From NCBI GenBank assembly GCA_027068245.1, contig JAMOUF010000131.1, positions 1 to 10,506 on the forward strand: a stretch of DNA of 10,506 nucleotides, given 5' to 3'. A program made the translations under genes and the position numbers. The notes below the pieces were generated by a model. The model worked only from the letters and a program-made list of their open reading frames with translations. It searched no databases and had not been told where the DNA came from. Within the stretch, counting starts at the first letter, position 1, and each line of letters begins with the position of its first letter. Positions 7,316-10,506 of this stretch are shown one piece after another. This DNA is from Campylobacterales bacterium. Lineage in GTDB: Bacteria > Campylobacterota > Campylobacteria > Campylobacterales > Nitratiruptoraceae.

Positions 7316-7876
7316 ATGTATGAAGTAGTTGCCTTTTATCTGTTTGCAGCTTTGACTATTACCATGTTTACCATTACGGTCATGACGAAAAACGCCCTTT
7401 ATGCCATGACCTCTTTGGCGGCGGGGATGATTTTTATCTCCGCGTTTTTCTTTTTGCTGGATGCGGACTTTTTGGGCGTGGTTCAGATAATCGTATACAG
7501 CGGGGCGGTAATGGCTGTATACGCCTTTGGTATGATGTTTTTGGATACGCTTAAAGATGTAAAAGAGAAAAACCCCTCCAAAAAAATCGTTTTTTTCCTG
7601 TCCGGAATGATTGCGCTGCTTCTGGTTATCATACTGTTGACTCCGATGATTTCCGATAAGGTCCAGGCGCTCTATCCTGTCAGCGACGAACTCGGCAACG
7701 CTGAGGCTGTAGGTATCGTGCTTTTTACCAAATACCTGGTTCCTTTTGAAGTGGCGGCCATAATGCTGCTTGTTGCCATGATTGCCGGCATCATTTTGGC
7801 GAGCAAAAGGATGGATGAGAGTATAACGCTGAAAGTCGATGAAGAGATTGAAAAAGAAGTAAAGGGTAGCCAATGA
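7316..7876 (+). CDS. nuoJ: NuoJ, complex I membrane subunit (ND6-type)
   Basis: Membrane subunit of 186 residues with about five hydrophobic helices. The signature FLGVVQIIVYSGAVMAVYAF (52-71) is the third helix of NuoJ/ND6, containing the tyrosine-glycine region where the pi-bulge forms that opens and closes water access during turnover. The block LVPFEVAAIMLLVAMIAGIILA (141-162) is the family's last helix. A charged, Glu/Lys-rich tail (about 164-186) follows on one side of the membrane. Start ATG at 7316 follows AAAGGTG at 7304-7310. The TGA stop at 7874-7876 overlaps the nuoK start (ATGA), so translation of nuoK is probably coupled by re-initiation. Confidence 0.96.
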   Translation: MYEVVAFYLFAALTITMFTITVMTKNALYAMTSLAAGMIFISAFFFLLDADFLGVVQIIVYSGAVMAVYAFGMMFLDTLKDVKEKNPSKKIVFFLSGMIALLLVIILLTPMISDKVQALYPVSDELGNAEAVGIVLFTKYLVPFEVAAIMLLVAMIAGIILASKRMDESITLKVDEEIEKEVKGSQ

Positions 7877-8175
7877 TTACTCTAAATCATTATCTGGTAT
7901 TAGCCGCGATACTCTTTAGTATTGCCTTGGTGGGAATTTTAAGAAGAAAGAACCTTCTGTTGCTCTTTTTTGCAACCGAAATAGCGCTTAACGCTATAAA
8001 CATCGCTCTGGCCGCATTCTCCAAATACCTTGGGGATTTGACGGGGCAGCTGTTTGCGTTTTTTATAATTGCCATAGCCGCCAGTGAGGTCGCGGTTGGG
8101 CTGGGCCTGTTGATTATCTGGTATAAACGCACCGGAAACATAGACCTAGACAGTTTACAATCTATGAAATGGTAA
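7873..8175 (+). CDS. nuoK: NuoK, complex I membrane subunit (ND4L-type)
   Basis: Small membrane subunit, 100 residues as usual for the family, with three transmembrane helices. Two buried glutamates essential for proton coupling in the family are present: E36 in FFATEIALNAINIALAAF and E72 in AASEVAVGLGLLI; their numbers coincide with E. coli NuoK E36 and E72. It links the NuoH/J section to the antiporter-like subunits. Start at 7873 is within the 4-base overlap with nuoJ; AAAGGG at about 7861-7866 inside nuoJ serves as Shine-Dalgarno. Confidence 0.97.
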   Translation: MITLNHYLVLAAILFSIALVGILRRKNLLLLFFATEIALNAINIALAAFSKYLGDLTGQLFAFFIIAIAASEVAVGLGLLIIWYKRTGNIDLDSLQSMKW

Positions 8176-8185
8176 GGGAACGGCG

Positions 8186-10075
8186 ATGGAAAAATATTTA
8201 TATATAGCACTTTTTGCACCTCTTGTAAGTTCACTGTTCGCAGCGCTATTCGCCACAAAGCCGAAAAAGCTTTTTGTAGGTATCGTGGCTTCCATACTGC
8301 TGTTTATCTCGTTTGTTAGCTCGGCCATACTTCTATCCTATCTGGCCGGTACGGAAGAGATTGTCAAGGTGACGCTGTTTGACTGGATAACCACCGGAAA
8401 GCTCAATATTCCCTTCGGTTTCGTCGTGGACGAGGTTTCCGTTATTATGATGGTTACAGTTACTCTGGTATCGACTCTGGTTCATATCTACTCTATCGGA
8501 TATATGGAGCACGATAAAGGTTTCAACCGGTTTTTCAGTTATCTGTCCGCATTCGTATTCTCGATGCTAATACTTGTTATGAGCGATAACTTTGCCGGAC
8601 TCTTCATAGGCTGGGAAGGCGTTGGGCTTTGCTCGTGGCTTCTTATAGGGTTTTGGTACTACAAAAAAGATGAGCCAAGGGAGGTCAATCCCTCCATTTC
8701 CCCTGCCTGGGCTGCCAACGAAGCGTTTATAATGAACAGGATAGCCGACCTTGGTATGCTTTTGGGTCTCTTTTTGATTTACTGGCATATAGGCTCTTTG
8801 CAGTATGATGTGGTTTTTGCCCATGTTGATATGTTCAGCATAAGCGTCATAACGCTTATGGGAATATTCCTCTTTATCGGAGCCATGGGTAAATCGGCCC
8901 AGTTTCCGCTCCATACATGGCTTGCAGACGCGATGGAGGGTCCAACCCCGGTTTCTGCGTTGATACACGCCGCGACGATGGTTACAGCGGGTGTCTACCT
9001 GGTTATCAGAAGTTTTCCTATCTATTCCCAAATTCCGGATATAGGATTTTATATCGCATGTCTTGGAGCGTTCGTGGCCGTTTTCGCAGCCTCTATGGCG
9101 CTGGTAAATACGGACTTGAAACGAATCATCGCATACTCGACGCTCAGCCAGCTGGGATATATGTTCGTTGCGGCAGGTCTTGAGGCATACTGGATAGCGC
9201 TTTTTCACCTTATGACGCACGCCTTTTTCAAAGCGCTGCTCTTTTTGGGCGCCGGTAACGTTATGCACGCTATGAACGACGAGCTCAACATCTTCAAGAT
9301 GGGCGGCCTTTACAAGGTTATGAAGTGGACCGCGATTATGATGATTATAGCCTCTTTGGCACTCTCTGGTATCTATCCGTTTGCGGGCTTTTTCTCTAAA
9401 GATAAGATTCTTGAGGTTGCTTTTGACTCCGGACACTACCTGCTCTGGTTTACGCTCTGGGTCGGTGCGGGTATGACAGCGTTTTACAGCTTCAGATTGA
9501 TTATGCTGGTATTTTTTGGCGAAGAGAGATATAAAAAATATGGATTCCATCCACATGAGGCTCCATGGTATATGCTGGCAGCAATGGCGCCACTGGCCGT
9601 TTTGGCGATAATCGCCGGATTTTTTGAGGAGCCTTTCGAGGAGTTCGTAACGAGGCTTCTTCCCGAATACCATTTCCATATCCACGGCATACTGACGGTG
9701 GCATTGGTGGGTCTTACAACTCTTATCGCTCTTAGCGGTATCGCCCTGGCGGTTTACAAATACTCCCACGGCGGATTTAGCGAGAAGTGGAAAGAGACGT
9801 TTATATACAAACTTCTGTATAATCAGTATTATATACCGATACTTTACGACAAACTCTTTGTCGAGCCTTATAAAGAGCTCTCAAAGATAGCCTGGAAAGA
9901 GCTGGATCTACGCATTGTGGACGCCACAGTGGATTTCATAGCCGGAGTTATCTACTCTACAGGATTTAAAGGCAGGGTTATACAAAGCGGTAATCTCTCT
10001 AAGATGCTTAGATGGATGGTGATAGGTTTACTGATACTGCTTATATTGGTAGTCGTTTATAGTATGGCAAGGTAA
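8186..10075 (+). CDS. nuoL: NuoL, complex I distal proton-pumping subunit (ND5-type)
   Basis: Antiporter-like membrane subunit of 629 residues, usual length, at the far end of the membrane arm. Channel residues expected from the family are visible: E144 in GWEGVGLCSWLLIGFWY, K236 in AMGKSAQFPLHTWLADAMEG, H261 in SALIHAATMVTAGVYL, K349 in THAFFKALLFLGAGNVMH, and lysines 406 and 408 in GFFSKDKI. The segment ALVNTDLKRIIAYSTLSQLG (305-324) is also diagnostic. After the core, residues about 530-600 make the amphipathic lateral helix typical of NuoL, and a final membrane helix lies at about 608-627. Start at 8186 follows AAGGG at 8174-8178, which overlaps the nuoK stop. No frameshift or missing key residue is seen. 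Confidence 0.97.
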   Translation: MEKYLYIALFAPLVSSLFAALFATKPKKLFVGIVASILLFISFVSSAILLSYLAGTEEIVKVTLFDWITTGKLNIPFGFVVDEVSVIMMVTVTLVSTLVHIYSIGYMEHDKGFNRFFSYLSAFVFSMLILVMSDNFAGLFIGWEGVGLCSWLLIGFWYYKKDEPREVNPSISPAWAANEAFIMNRIADLGMLLGLFLIYWHIGSLQYDVVFAHVDMFSISVITLMGIFLFIGAMGKSAQFPLHTWLADAMEGPTPVSALIHAATMVTAGVYLVIRSFPIYSQIPDIGFYIACLGAFVAVFAASMALVNTDLKRIIAYSTLSQLGYMFVAAGLEAYWIALFHLMTHAFFKALLFLGAGNVMHAMNDELNIFKMGGLYKVMKWTAIMMIIASLALSGIYPFAGFFSKDKILEVAFDSGHYLLWFTLWVGAGMTAFYSFRLIMLVFFGEERYKKYGFHPHEAPWYMLAAMAPLAVLAIIAGFFEEPFEEFVTRLLPEYHFHIHGILTVALVGLTTLIALSGIALAVYKYSHGGFSEKWKETFIYKLLYNQYYIPILYDKLFVEPYKELSKIAWKELDLRIVDATVDFIAGVIYSTGFKGRVIQSGNLSKMLRWMVIGLLILLILVVVYSMAR

Positions 10076-10086
10076 GGAGAGAGTTT

Positions 10087-10506
10087 ATGGATCATATATT
10101 AACGTTGTTGGTATTGTTTCCCGCATTGGCTGCGATGCTGGGCTTTGTAGTGCATAAGGACAATATAAAAGCATATGCTATAACGGTAGCAGCTATCGAG
10201 TTTGTATTGTCGCTTGTTTTATGGTTCTCCTTTGATGCGAACAACGGCGGGTTCCAGTTTGTGGAATATCTTCCGCTTATTCCCAATTACGGTATCAGTT
10301 ACTACCTCGGTGTGGATGGAATATCGCTATTTTTGGTAATTCTGTCGACATTTATCACCCTTGTGGGTTTCATCTCTTTGAACGTAAAGAAAAATCTTAA
10401 AAATATGCTTATCTCCCTGCTCTTTTTGGAGATGACGATGGTAGGGGTTTTCGTATCTTTGGATGCGATAGTCTTTTATGTGTTTTGGGAGCTCTCTTTG
10501 GTTCCG
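10087..10506 (+). CDS. nuoM: NuoM, complex I proton-pumping subunit (3' partial)
   Basis: First 140 codons of the second antiporter-like subunit, cut by the window end with the frame still open. Identified by YYLGVDGISLFLVILST (72-88) and FYVFWELSLVP at the window edge, which match NuoM/ND4. E135 in FWELSLVP corresponds to the essential channel glutamate E144 of E. coli NuoM. Hydrophobic helices are seen at about 3-21, 29-48, 78-98 and 107-133. Start ATG at 10087 has AAGGAG at 10074-10079, seven bases upstream and overlapping the nuoL stop. The rest of the gene, and presumably nuoN, lie downstream of the window. Confidence 0.96.
   Translation, partial: MDHILTLLVLFPALAAMLGFVVHKDNIKAYAITVAAIEFVLSLVLWFSFDANNGGFQFVEYLPLIPNYGISYYLGVDGISLFLVILSTFITLVGFISLNVKKNLKNMLISLLFLEMTMVGVFVSLDAIVFYVFWELSLVP

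Noticed and set aside
8567..9769. Long open frame of 400 codons on the minus strand opposite nuoL
   Set aside because: It lies wholly inside nuoL, has a composition rich in His/Arg/Lys and Cys typical of the complement of hydrophobic membrane codons, and shows no recognisable domain.
1..10506. Mobile element, CRISPR, defence system or RNA gene
   Set aside because: The window is continuous tightly packed nuo coding sequence with gaps of at most 11 bases; no direct or inverted repeats, transposase-like product or structured RNA was seen.

Overview
The window is a piece of one operon, all genes on the + strand, encoding respiratory complex I (proton-pumping NADH:quinone-oxidoreductase type, nuo). 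It opens inside nuoD (5' end missing) and runs through a nuoE-position gene, a nuoF-position gene, nuoG, nuoH, nuoI, nuoJ, nuoK and nuoL. It ends 140 codons into nuoM. Coding density is almost complete: gaps between genes are 1 to 11 bases, nuoJ and nuoK overlap by 4 bases, and nearly every gene has a purine-rich Shine-Dalgarno just upstream. I see no internal promoter, terminator, RNA gene, repeat, CRISPR array or mobile element.

The gene order, and a tiny protein of about 80 residues in the NuoE slot, are typical of Campylobacterota (the former Epsilonproteobacteria), where classical NuoE and NuoF are missing or replaced. Base composition (GC about 45-50% by eye) is higher than in Campylobacter or Helicobacter. 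It would fit a free-living, possibly chemolithotrophic lineage such as Hydrogenimonas or Sulfurovum relatives, but the genus is a guess.

Region by region: 1-1101 encodes the quinone-site subunit NuoD. 1112-3415 is the electron-input section and the unusual part. A cysteine-free 80-residue NuoE-like stub is followed by a 683-residue hybrid protein. The hybrid's N-terminal 150 residues resemble only the C-terminal N3 iron-sulfur domain of NuoF, and the rest is a complete GltD-type (glutamate synthase small-subunit-like) iron-sulfur/FAD/NAD(P)H oxidoreductase. 3425-5689 is NuoG with a full set of cluster motifs including N7. 5691-6683 (NuoH) and 6694-7305 (NuoI) form the link between the peripheral and membrane arms. 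7316-10506 encodes the membrane subunits NuoJ, K, L and the start of M, with the expected proton-channel residues.

How the parts work together (inference): the FMN/NADH site of ordinary NuoF is absent, so electrons would enter from a nucleotide, probably NADPH, at the GltD-like FAD module. They would pass through the N3-like domain to NuoG and NuoI clusters and on to quinone at NuoD/NuoH, driving proton movement through NuoL/M/N-type channels. In reverse the same enzyme could use the proton gradient to make reduced nucleotide. The third cysteine ligand of the N3-like cluster is a glycine here, which makes the electron path in this module an open question.
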